The notes under the pieces were generated by a model. The model had not been told where the DNA came from. It did not search any database and saw nothing but the letters and a program-made list of their open reading frames with translations. DNA of 64,000 nucleotides from Vermamoeba vermiformis (lineage: Eukaryota > Tubulinea > Echinamoebida). The DNA lies in contig JBEWZL010000238.1 in NCBI GenBank assembly GCA_045837725.1, forward strand, positions 1-64,000, given 5' to 3'. The translations under genes were made by a program, and so were the position numbers. Below are positions 19,983 through 28,988 of this stretch, piece after piece (position 1 is the stretch's first letter; every line of letters begins with the position of its first letter).

Positions 19983-21586
19983 CTATTTTACAGCAAATTG
20001 AATCTTCATGTTTGAGGGGTGATAAAACGGGGAATATGATGGCCTCATACTAGAGGTATCTACCTTCCATGTAAAGTACAATACGCAAACAAGAATCATT
20101 ATTTGAACTTCATAAATAGCCATTTTCTTTCCCAGACAAGCACGATCTGCAACACTGAATGGAATGTATGCACCAGGAGGGGGATTTTCATAGTGACTCA
20201 TTCCTTCCAGGAATCTCTCTGGAATAAAGGAAAACAGATTTCTCCAATATTTGCTGCTGTGATGCAAACTAAACACCGATATTCCTATACTGAGTTAGAT
20301 ATTGACAATCAAATCTGCCAGTGCGCTTGACTTACCATACACAGCACCAGGTTTTATATTTTCAGAAGTATAGGATTCAGGAATTCTTTCCAATAAAAGG
20401 ATTGGAGGACTCCTTCGAAGCGTCTCCATTATAACAGCCCTTAAGTATCTCATTTGGTGCAATTTCTCAGCTGAAACATCCAATTTGTCCACATTGACCC
20501 CAAGCAGTTGGTTAGCCTCTTGATGTACTTTTTGTAAAACTTGATCATTTTTATGAAGATAATAAAACACCCTATTTACTGGAGTTAATACTCGGGCATG
20601 CAGAAGACTCGGATCATACCATGCTAGTGTATTTGCTGTTGTATCATGCCCTGCAAACATAAATGTCATACAGTGGTCAATGCAATCTTGTTTGGAGAAC
20701 AGAGAGGACTCAGACACCATTCTTGACAAAACAGACCCGTCTTCTCCTGTCAAACACACCAGTTGAGAATTATGATTATATTAATCTATGTTCTTACTTG
20801 ACAGCACCAACTCCTTTTCTATTTGGTCTCTTAGAAATTGAAGCTTATCATAGAAGCCCTTAAAAATATGAGGAGCCAGCGCTGGAGTCAGATTACCAGC
20901 AAGCTTGGAAAAGTATGCTACAGGAGGGAAGCTTGCCAATACATCTTGCCACGATTTGGCAAGCTGGTCAGCATCGCAACCATTCCCAAAGACAAAGTTT
21001 ATAATTAGCCTTAGTGTTAATTGTGTGCAAAAATAAGTGCTATCCATGGGACCTTTGCTGCTGTGTGACTTGATAAAGTTATATGTTTTGATGGAAAACA
21101 TTGACAATACTTCATTCAGATGTGGAAATGTAAAATATTGCTTCACTGCTAAATTGTGTATCTGCCATCTCTCCCCTTTGCTAGTGATTAATCCTTTTCC
21201 AAGCAACGGCGCCATCATCACATCATACGAGAGAGGGTTTTTGGGGAATTGTTGGATCTGGGTCAAAATATCCTTTGCCATTTTGGCACACTTTACTGTA
21301 ATGTAATGAGTGCCATCACAAGAAAAGCCAAAGCCCGTTCTCAACAAAGGCTGTTCACCAGAGCATTCTGCAAGGAACTTTTCGGTATTGGAGTAAATAT
21401 CCTAAATAATTTAATTGACATGCATTCATTTACAGTGGATTAATTTACCACAAATGCAAATGGATTGCGAATGGAGGGTATGGACCAAAATGCAGGGTAT
21501 CGAATCCAGTAAATTATTGCAGAAACTATGAGCCGTAAAATGATGAGAGGTGCAATTATAATTGCGAGAATCAACCTCTTCAACAT
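19983..21586 (-). CDS. Cytochrome P450
   Basis: Five exons (21449-21586, 20798-21368, 20620-20746, 20336-20571, 19983-20284) join in frame to 457 residues. An N-terminal membrane anchor (RLILAIIIAPLIILRLIVS) is followed by the proximal region. The I-helix has AGHDTTANTLAW, the K-helix ETLR with a downstream PERF, and the haem-binding loop reads FSVADRACLGKKMA with the Cys ligand. The usual Gly before that Arg is Asp, a mild departure from FxxGxRxCxG. ER-bound P450s of this type hydroxylate or otherwise oxidise lipophilic substrates. The second exon's start (acceptor ccttgcag) was chosen because the stronger-looking ttag upstream would put a stop in frame. It is divergent from the galactosyltransferase-like gene over 159 bases. 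Confidence 0.92.
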
Positions 21587-21593
21587 TGCAATG

Positions 21594-21705
21594 GTATCAC
21601 TTGATTCTTCAAAAAAGTCAGTAATTTAAATTTTTCTCGCCAGGTCAATAATTTCTGAACCTTTTTGTCTGGCCTAAATCACCGTAATTACTGACATAGT
21701 GATAC
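21594..21705. promoter_or_regulatory. Nested inverted repeats in a divergent promoter
   Basis: Between the P450 and the GT7 start codons three arms are mirrored: GTATCACT (21594) with AGTGATAC (ends 21705), GTCAGTAATT (21617) with AATTACTGAC (ends 21695), and GCCAG (21639) with CTGGC (ends 21673). The second and third arms are separated by exactly 12 bases on both sides. This could be a symmetric operator serving both genes or the ends of a tiny miniature transposon that landed in the promoter. Confidence 0.55.
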
Positions 21706-21745
21706 ATTTATTCAATTCAGTTAATCTTTAGGAAAACATAGAAAG

Positions 21746-22504
21746 ATGGATGGAAAATTAACAGAGCAACTCGCCATAGTTGTTCCTTATCGAGATAGAG
21801 AAACTCACAAATCACAGTTTTTACCAGAGATTTCTTCCTTTCTAAGCAACAATGGACTGAAGTTTCAAATAATTGTGGTTGAGCAATTGGATCAAAAGCC
21901 ATTTAACAGGGCAACCCTTCTAAATGTTGGATGTAAAATAGCAGCAGAAAAGGGGTGCACCTATTTTGCTCTTCATGATATAGATACGATACCTGTATCG
22001 CCTGAAATTGACTACTCTTTTCCAGAAAACCCAAGGCATTTGTTTGGGCCTGCCCATTCAACTGGAGGGGTGCTATTAATATCCAAAGCACACTATGTTA
22101 AGTGTAACGGAATGTCTAACAGATACTATGGGTATGGACGTGAAGATCTTGACTTCAAGGACAGATTGGAATTATCTGGCATCGTTTTAGATCAGAGCCA
22201 GTTAACTACCAGAATTGAGGCAGATCCAGAGTCTGTTAAATTACACAATGGTTGGAAGCTGCTTCCTCACAAAAACACATTTGTAGAAAACAACTTTAAT
22301 GAAGATGAAAAAAAGAGATATGCTGAAGGGGATTGGACTGTATTCAGGGACAAGTACATAAACTCACCAAACTGGAAAGAATATGAAAAATTTCAGCAAA
22401 ACAGAGAACTGTTTAAAAGTGAAGGGTTGAACAGCTTAGAATGTCAAATCAAATGGCAGGAAGAAATTTCAGAAAATATACACGTTATTGGTGTTGTTTT
22501 ATAA
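21746..22504 (+). CDS. Beta-1,4-galactosyltransferase-like (GT7, B4GALT7 type)
   Basis: Intronless, 252 residues. Motifs follow B4GALT7 closely: VVPYRDRETH near the N-terminus, FNRATLLNVGC, the metal-binding HDIDTIPV (Asp-x-Asp), GGVLLISKAHYVKCNG and NRYYGYGREDLDF. Family members transfer galactose from UDP-galactose to xylose or other sugars in a Mn-dependent reaction inside the Golgi. Here no signal anchor precedes the catalytic domain: the motif VVPYRD starts within 12 residues of the ATG. The enzyme may therefore act in the cytosol, on a small-molecule glycoside rather than on proteoglycan. Absence of an upstream anchor exon is inferred from the 159-base divergent spacer. Confidence 0.88.
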   Translation: MDGKLTEQLAIVVPYRDRETHKSQFLPEISSFLSNNGLKFQIIVVEQLDQKPFNRATLLNVGCKIAAEKGCTYFALHDIDTIPVSPEIDYSFPENPRHLFGPAHSTGGVLLISKAHYVKCNGMSNRYYGYGREDLDFKDRLELSGIVLDQSQLTTRIEADPESVKLHNGWKLLPHKNTFVENNFNEDEKKRYAEGDWTVFRDKYINSPNWKEYEKFQQNRELFKSEGLNSLECQIKWQEEISENIHVIGVVL

Positions 22505-22918
22505 AGCTTAGTATACCAGCAAATGTTGTTCCATCATATACCCTATTGAAAGATATCACAAAAAGAGTAATGAAATAATCATAAATTAAAATACCTATCT
22601 CACCACGAATAATTACTCCATAATACTGGGTTCTAACTTTAAAAAGTATTAACGTAAGATGTACTAAGGAGAGGTTTATAGTAATGAGGAAGACATCAAA
22701 ATTTATTTGATTTTCCCATGACTTCCTTTTTGGAAACATCTTTGAACTATTAAGAGTTCTGATCAGCATTTGAGATGAGAATGACCATATTTAGATACTC
22801 TAACCACTTGCATTGTCATCTGAGCTGATAAATATGTTACAAATGGAAAACATGCCTGACCTGCCTCATTGATTTTCTGTGCAAAAGCCGTTTGCATACT
22901 ATGTGCACAAACAACCAA

Positions 22919-23905
22919 ATATGGGTGGTTTTTTACATGACAAGTTTGACAGGTGTCTACCATGAAAAATGCGAGTGAAGAGAGGAGGCATCCAGTGTTT
23001 CTGTCACATGATTCCAAGTTAATCCCTAAACCGTCTGATTTTCCGGAGTGGTTTTTAAATGTTGGAAAGCTTTCTAGAAGTGAACTTCCATACACAGAAC
23101 AAGATTATTCCTCATGCTCAATCAATTGATTTATCTTGAAATTTGTCAAAAATTGAATAGAAATTTTACTCACGTTTCGCGATTTGGCAATTTATCACTG
23201 GTTTTGGTGAAATCAATTTTTACACTTACTTAATGAAACAAAATCGAACGGATTGGTTCAGTATTTATGTTAATTAATTTAAAACTTCAAGGTAGACAAG
23301 ATCGCTTCGATAACTAGATCTGATCTCTTTAGAAAATACTTGTTTCAAAAGATTACCGTCTCTATAATTATAGTAGTGCAGGGTGACTCATTTCTATCAA
23401 ATTTATCAAGTTTCTCGCCAATCCAACAAATCAGAAAGTAGCAGCGCTGCGGATCTTTTGTTTTTATCTGTTTAAGCCCAAATAGGCACCACAAAACTAT
23501 CTATCATATATACTTGTAAATATAGAGGTCATTTCATCGCCTCAGAGCGACGAAGAACAATCCTACGGGTGATCAACTTGATCTACCCCAGCACTGAAAG
23601 ATTTGCCTTTCCGCCCCAGTACATTAACTCCGAGGTACTGTGCACCAGCAGTAAGCCTCATTTACAGATTTTAAAATAATTTCACCTGCAATAATTGCAA
23701 ACCACCACGTGACTAAAATCTGAGTCATTTGTGAGTCTGGACGCTGCACAGCTTTGCAATCCAAATCACTTCAGATTTTCCATTTCAATTCATGCTGGGA
23801 ATTTGGCACTGCCTCCTTCATGTTTCCAAGTGAAAATGGCTGCAGAAAGCCTGATCTTACTTTTCTAGAGTTTTGCAGTGTGTGGACCAAAAAAACTGCC
23901 CATAT
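22919..23905. mobile_element. 1 kb inverted-repeat element carrying a gene fragment
   Basis: The left end reads ATATGGGTGGTTTTTT; the right end, reverse-complemented, reads ATATGGGCAGTTTTTTTGG. Just inside the left end, ACAAGTTTGACAGGTGT matches, inverted, the interior of the element at 4600-5016 (near 4890-4910). About 180 bases at the right end (23727-23905) resemble the reverse complement of 4600-4790. The element therefore belongs to the same non-autonomous family, but is longer and contains a captured exon (22970-23121). The remaining interior (23122-23726) shows no gene. The flanks 22505-22918 and 23906-24015 are AT-rich spacer. Confidence 0.65.
22970..23121 (+). pseudogene. Captured exon fragment of the sterol-glucosyltransferase-like gene
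   Basis: These 152 bases appear identical, in inverted orientation, to 27763-27914, an internal exon of the sterol-glucosyltransferase-like gene plus the last few bases of its upstream intron. In frame it would encode the SDFPEWFLNVGKLSRSELP segment. It has no start codon or neighbouring exons. The lack of visible differences implies a recent copy. It is bounded on the left by transposon sequence beginning 51 bases away, so capture by the surrounding element is the simplest explanation. Confidence 0.85.
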
Positions 23906-24015
23906 TTGTTTTTTCAGGTAACCAACCCAAGTGATTCTGAATAGACACAACTTGAATGTTGGCAAAAAGAAGGAAAATAATTATTATGTTTATAACATTT
24001 GAAAACAGTAACAAA

Positions 24016-24850
24016 CTATTTAGAACCTAAATTAGCCTCTATTTTGGATAGGGTGTCTAAGTAGTTCTGTGTGAAGATTTGGGCTGGTGGGTAAGCAATT
24101 TCAGGTTTAAAATGGGCACTCCAAGGCTTGTGGTTGCCCCAAAAATGAATTATTTTTAACCGATTTGTTTCCATCAAATACTTGACTGCATAAGAGTTAC
24201 CAAGCTGAGTTAAAAGAAAGTAAGGATAGTTAAATCCAATTGATAGCTGTTTGCATTTGGTATTTTCGTAGAAATTTAAGTAATAAGAGTTAAGCAACCC
24301 TTGGTCCCCTCCTGAGTTTATTGCCCACCCATTGGCCAGTGACTCGAGTAGCTCTTGATACACTGCTTCATTGGGTCTGATAACCATTACTCCTGAGTTG
24401 AAAAAATCCGCCATGATGTCTGGGCTTGCAGCAAATTCATGCTCAATGCTGAATAATTCATCGATATTATCAACCACAAAAGTATCTATACAAAAATTAT
24501 ACATAACAGCCTTGCTTTAATTCTTTACCTGCATCCAAGTAGACAATTCTGTCATACTTTGTTAGCTTCCATAAATTGATTTTGCTAAATACTCCTGTCA
24601 ACATTTGCCTTCTGATTTGAGCAACATATTCTCCTTTGAATGCTATATTCTCTGGCTCAGAGACAACCATTGTTTGGATTCCACTGTTGTGTAAAACACT
24701 GGTAACAGAATCCGTGACTTTATCAGTTATCAAACAAGTAAGTTGATTAAAGCTATTGCAATGTCGCTTTAAACTCTCGTTTAGGACCAAAACACCTTTC
24801 ACATAGTCATCAGTTGAGAGCAATGAAAAGAAGCCAATAGTTGTACTCAT
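24016..24850 (-). CDS. GT8 glycosyltransferase, glycogenin/galactinol-synthase-like
   Basis: Two exons (24529-24850, 24016-24485) join in frame to 263 residues from ATG 24850. Family features: FFSLLSTDDYVKGVLVLNESL at the start, YDRIVYLDADTFVVDNIDELF, where the Asp-x-Asp metal motif (DAD) is completed across the intron, FNSGVMVIRP, GGDQGLLNSYY and IIHFWGNHKPW. GT8 enzymes of this type make retaining alpha-linkages from UDP-glucose or UDP-galactose. No signal peptide or membrane anchor is present, so cytosolic action is expected. Length is near that of the catalytic core of glycogenin and galactinol synthase. It is one of five glycosyltransferases in the block. Confidence 0.92.
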
Positions 24851-25131
24851 TTTTATCAGTAAAATAATTTCGGTTACAATTGGACAGAACAAAAGCCAGA
24901 ATTTTACTTGCTGAATTCATAAGTGTGCCTCATGATTTTTTAATTGGTCATTTTTGTAACCTTGGAGGCAAGCCAACAATTTTGGCTGATCAATGTTAAG
25001 TGAGACACGCTCAATTAGTGGTCTAAGTTCCTGTGTTTATTCCACGTTAATTTTCGGAATGGATGCACGCTGATTCAAAGGACCATGTTGATATAAACAG
25101 TTTATTACATAACACATTGGCCATGTAATAT

Positions 25132-25956
25132 TTATTTAGATAATGAAAAAGTGACTTCAGTAATCGGTTTTTTTTCCACCAAGTATTGCTCTGTAGCCTG
25201 TGAATCTACCCAACTTGCCATCCAATAATGAACTGCAAATGGTTCATTTGGCAAGTTCTTAGCCCTCAATATGCTGTGAACACTTTCAAGAGCGTTCATA
25301 TCATGCTTGAATTTTGGAAGGACTGCTTCATTCCATGACAATGGAAACAAATATTCTGAAGGAATTACAAATATCTCTGACATCCTTTCTTTTGGAAACT
25401 GTTTGAGGGACCTAGTCAGAACAAATGGACCAGTTCTTTTCATCACTTCCTCAACTGCTTTGAGACTCTCTGGCCATGAAAAGACTCCATCATGTTCTCT
25501 TTTTAATTCATTAAAAACAATCTGCCAAAATGGGTGTTTGGGCACTGAAACTAAGAAGTTATTTTCATGAGATTCTGGACTTTCTAACAAAGTCTTATTA
25601 TCACTGCATTCAGCAGGGAAAGCAACTTGTGCTCCCTTGAAAAGTAACAGCAAGTCATCAATTCCTTTCAAACATTCAAAGTCCATATCAATAAACACTC
25701 CACCATAATAATAAATGGCAAAGTATCTGAAGAAGTCCACTTTATAGATCCAATGATTGTATGAAAGGTACAACTCAAGGTACTCAGGAAAGTTGTCTCT
25801 GATAAATTTCTCCATTCCTTTTTCCTCCCATTGCATTAGTTTCCATCCAGGGTTTTTGTCCTTCCATGTTTGGGAAAGACTCTCAAAGAGTGGAGGAGGA
25901 GCTCCTTGAAACCATATTTGGTGAAACAATTTTGGAATTGGCGCTTGAACACTCAT
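25132..25956 (-). CDS. GT32-type glycosyltransferase (OCH1/capsular type)
   Basis: Intronless, 274 residues from ATG 25956. It has the GT32 opening PKLFHQIWFQG, the following WKDKNPGWKLMQWEE, and the DXD block KVDFFRYFAIYYYGG with VFIDMDFEC. The C-terminal half keeps TGPFVLTRSL and HYWMASW. Family members transfer mannose, galactose or GlcNAc in alpha linkage, in fungal Golgi or bacterial capsule pathways. There is no signal anchor, which resembles bacterial capsule enzymes more than fungal Och1; with the lack of introns this fits possible transfer. The spacer upstream (25957-26541) contains the inverted half-copy of the 6.3 kb repeat and no gene. Confidence 0.9.
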   Translation of the reverse strand: MSVQAPIPKLFHQIWFQGAPPPLFESLSQTWKDKNPGWKLMQWEEKGMEKFIRDNFPEYLELYLSYNHWIYKVDFFRYFAIYYYGGVFIDMDFECLKGIDDLLLLFKGAQVAFPAECSDNKTLLESPESHENNFLVSVPKHPFWQIVFNELKREHDGVFSWPESLKAVEEVMKRTGPFVLTRSLKQFPKERMSEIFVIPSEYLFPLSWNEAVLPKFKHDMNALESVHSILRAKNLPNEPFAVHYWMASWVDSQATEQYLVEKKPITEVTFSLSK

Positions 25957-26054
25957 GGCACTAGGCAATTTTACAATACAACTTTACCTTTTAGATTTTT
26001 AGGCATTTACTCAAAAACATTTTACCCTGATTGCTTATTAACAAATTTGGTAAT

Positions 26055-26115
26055 AATTTTGCAAGACTATCACATCCCAAAAAAAAAAACAAATGAATTT
26101 TATTTAAAAATTGCA
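26055..26115 (-). repeat. Inverted half-copy of the GGATGTGATAGTCTTG repeat
   Basis: CAAGACTATCACATCC at 26062-26077, followed by a T-rich-strand core matching ATAAAATT of the copies at 6.3 and 11.1 kb, read on the minus strand. It sits about 100 bases upstream of the GT32 start codon. Only one box is present. Confidence 0.6.
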
Positions 26116-26541
26116 AACTTACAGAAAGAACGGATAAAATTACTTGTTTTGATGTCTGGTCAAATATTTTATGACCTTTTGACCATTTTTGTAATCACTC
26201 TAGAAATTATTGTCAACTGAGACACATAACGAGTTTGGTTTGCCAATGAATTTAACTCTGGCGAAATTAAATTATATACATTTGAATCCAAATTACTCCT
26301 CTTTGGGGTCCTTGATGAAATTAACTGTCTGTGAGAATTCTGCAAGATTTCCTGTGTACTTACTAGTTTTGCCAAAGTTGCAAATTCTTAATAACTATTA
26401 ATAATAACGATGCTGTGAAAGATATGACAGTATCTGAGCAAGTACACGTGATTTTAAAACGGATCTTGAGTTCTTCTTTATTATAATATACACTTCTTGC
26501 TTACAACTTGTTTATTTTCACTCGGAAAACACGAAGCACAA

Positions 26542-26949
26542 TTATGAGTCTTGAGTTTGAGAGCTCATGGCTGTTGAATTCGTAACAGAAGTTACTGAGT
26601 TATTAACTCTCTTATTCCAGATAACAGACAGGAGGAGCAGTCCAATTACAAGAAAATACATTATACCAAAAATGACTAATACAGCTACAGATCCTTGTGA
26701 AATTGCATTGAGTGGGAGTACATCTCCTCTAATTTCATAATAGCAATTACCACCAGTGGCATTGCAAAAGGTCCCAGGGAGCTTTGTGTTACAATCCTCA
26801 GTGGCCACACAAGGACCACATTGATTTGAGAGGCAGCTAGGCAAGAATACAGGACAAGTCTCTGAAGTAGCGCACGGTATAATGGGTGGCCCTTGAGACA
26901 GAGAGTTGGCAATGTAACAAACAAATAATAAACTTGATAGAAGTTTCAT
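26542..26949 (-). CDS. Cys-rich single-pass membrane protein
   Basis: Intronless, 135 residues. A signal peptide (MKLLSSLLFVCYIANSLSQ) precedes an ectodomain of about 60 residues with eight or more cysteines in short loops (CATSETCPVF, SNQCGPCVATEDC, TFCNATGGNCYY). One membrane helix follows (VLVIFGIMYFLVIGLLLLSV), then a short Ser/Thr-rich cytosolic tail. Topology is type I. I recognise no family; small Cys-rich surface proteins of this plan are common in protists. Together with the seven-helix protein it is one of two cluster proteins that look like surface or endomembrane components rather than enzymes. Confidence 0.7.
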   Translation of the reverse strand: MKLLSSLLFVCYIANSLSQGPPIIPCATSETCPVFLPSCLSNQCGPCVATEDCNTKLPGTFCNATGGNCYYEIRGDVLPLNAISQGSVAVLVIFGIMYFLVIGLLLLSVIWNKRVNNSVTSVTNSTAMSSQTQDS

Positions 26950-27071
26950 TTTTTTATGCTTTTATATGTTGTGTATGACAATTTGATTTTGGATAAAAAT
27001 GTTTCACCAGCAAAAAAAAAACTTTTCAATGGGGACTATTTAGAACGTATTGTTAGACATTATTAATTGAG

Positions 27072-28815
27072 CTATTCGCTTAATCCCAAGAATTTCATCA
27101 TTTTGTCCAGCACTTGCTCCTCTCCCTTTAACTCTCCAAATTCTGGTTGTGGAATTGAATAAAGATCATTCATCTAATATGAAAATTTTCTAATTAGTTT
27201 CAAGATCTATGCAGCTGCTTGCAAGACCTACACTAACAAACTTATCATGCAACATTGTGTAGGCATTCTGAATTTCAGCATTTTCTATCTCTTGATATGG
27301 AATGTAATCTGCCAACTGCAGTCGAGTCAATCGCTTTGCCCAAACAAGCTGCTCCCCAAAAAAAGGGAAACACAGAGTTAAAGATCCCCTCTTGCGAGAT
27401 TCTGAGGTATGACCAGACCCACATTGGTGAATCACCCACTATTACGATATTAAACCACAATAGATGCTGGTTGCATTAAATTACCTTCATACTTGGAAAC
27501 ACTTTGGAGTGAGGAACATCAGGCAATGCCAAAAATGATTCTGGGACCCAGTGACTTTTTACGATGTCCATATCAAAGCTTTTTTCCAGAAGAATAGCAC
27601 TCAAATTAAACTCTTTTAGCAACTGGCCCATCAAAAGTGAAAACTTAGTTTTGTTGTATCCTTGCATACTCCCCAGTCCTTATCACTTAGTTAGGATTAA
27701 GAGAATATAAAATTTTTGATTACCAATATATATTGTCCCATTAGCTCGCTTGTTGATGAAGTTTGAGCATGAGGAATAATCTTGTTCTGTGTATGGAAGT
27801 TCACTTCTAGAAAGCTTTCCAACATTTAAAAACCACTCCGGAAAATCAGACGGTTTAGGGATTAACTTGGAATCATGTGACAGAAACACTGGATGCCTCC
27901 TCTCTTCACTCGCAGAAACAAAAGAAAAAAAAGACTTGGGCTCTCTACTATGAGCTACTAACCATTTGTTAATAGGCTCTATCTAGTTCAAAATGTTAGC
28001 CAATGCTGATTAGCTTCAAACCCTACAGCACGCCGGGAGAAAATAAATTTTCCAGGTAAATAAGACAACCAATTGAAAAAACGTCCATAATCTTTCAATT
28101 CCCCTTCTAAAAAGAGAAAATCTGCCATGTTTGTGGAGGAATAATAGGGCATGAAAGCAACCACAAAAAGAGGAATGTTGAAGTGTTTGGCAAATTCACG
28201 AGCACAGCCCTGCACGACTGATAGTTGTCAGACAAGATATTGAACTCAAGGATTGCTAATTTTACCATAATTTGCTAGTATAACATCAGTTTTTATGGGG
28301 ATTTTCTCCCAAGCCTCCAACCATTGCAGAGTCAAATTTCCCCAATAGTCTGCAAGGTATAAATTCCCCTCAAAAGCTGTTTTTTGTAACAGGATAGCTG
28401 CTAGAGATTCTGAATTATCATCAGGCATTACATAATTGTGCAAACCTAGGAAAGAGAAGTTAATTTAATAGAGATTAATCAACATTTACCGTGATCTAGG
28501 ATGAATTTCCGATGATGTTTGACTGCAGCTATTGTTACATTAAACCCTTTATCAGAAAGCTCTTAATACCTGCTGTTTAGTTAAAAAGTGGTTTTTACCA
28601 GCTCCTTTTAGCTTTTGTCCCAACCCAATAAATGGTTCAATATCCCCTCTAGTTCCCCATGTGAATACAACAATATTTTGAGGCTTATGGACTGACAAAG
28701 GCATCCACATAAAAACCTCTTGTTGGGTATCAAGTAAAAACCAACCATAAAGACTGATTACCAAAGCTGCAATTATCACAGAGAAAACAAATAGAAGGGT
28801 CTGCACTATCTTCAT
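27072..28815 (-). CDS. Sterol-3-beta-glucosyltransferase-like enzyme (GT1/GT28 fold)
   Basis: At least seven exons; the first four (28599-28815, 28490-28561, 28266-28445 and one starting 28217) join in frame by GT-AG rules. An N-terminal membrane helix (TLLFVFSVIIAALVISLYGWF) precedes NIVVFTWGTRGDIEPFIGLG, the signature start of sterol and microbial glycolipid glucosyltransferases. Later exons give KPSDFPEWFLNVGKL, a FPSMK plus VIHQCGSGHTSES donor-binding block and FPFFGEQLVWAKRL, matching the family's HHGGxGTT and PFFxDQ patterns with changes: HHGG is HQCG. The last exon ends MMKFLGLSE. The junction between exons 4 and 5 (around 27915-28020) is uncertain. It would glucosylate a sterol or similar lipid at the ER surface. 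Confidence 0.85.
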
Positions 28816-28988
28816 GCTGCCCAATTTTTAGATTAGATTTCAAAGCTTGGATCAAAGCTCCTAATGTTAAGGGTAATTTTCAGTGTTTCAATATTTTTTT
28901 TGGACATGAAGTTGTGGGTAAAAAACTTCCAGTGAGCAAAACCTTATTCTAGAAATAGCCCAAAGGACCACACAAAATAGGTGCACCT
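28816..28988. promoter_or_regulatory. Divergent promoter, sterol-glucosyltransferase-like / FMO
   Basis: 173 bases separate the two outward-facing start codons. This is another close divergent pair in the cluster. AT-rich sequence with no motif I can assign. Confidence 0.5.
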
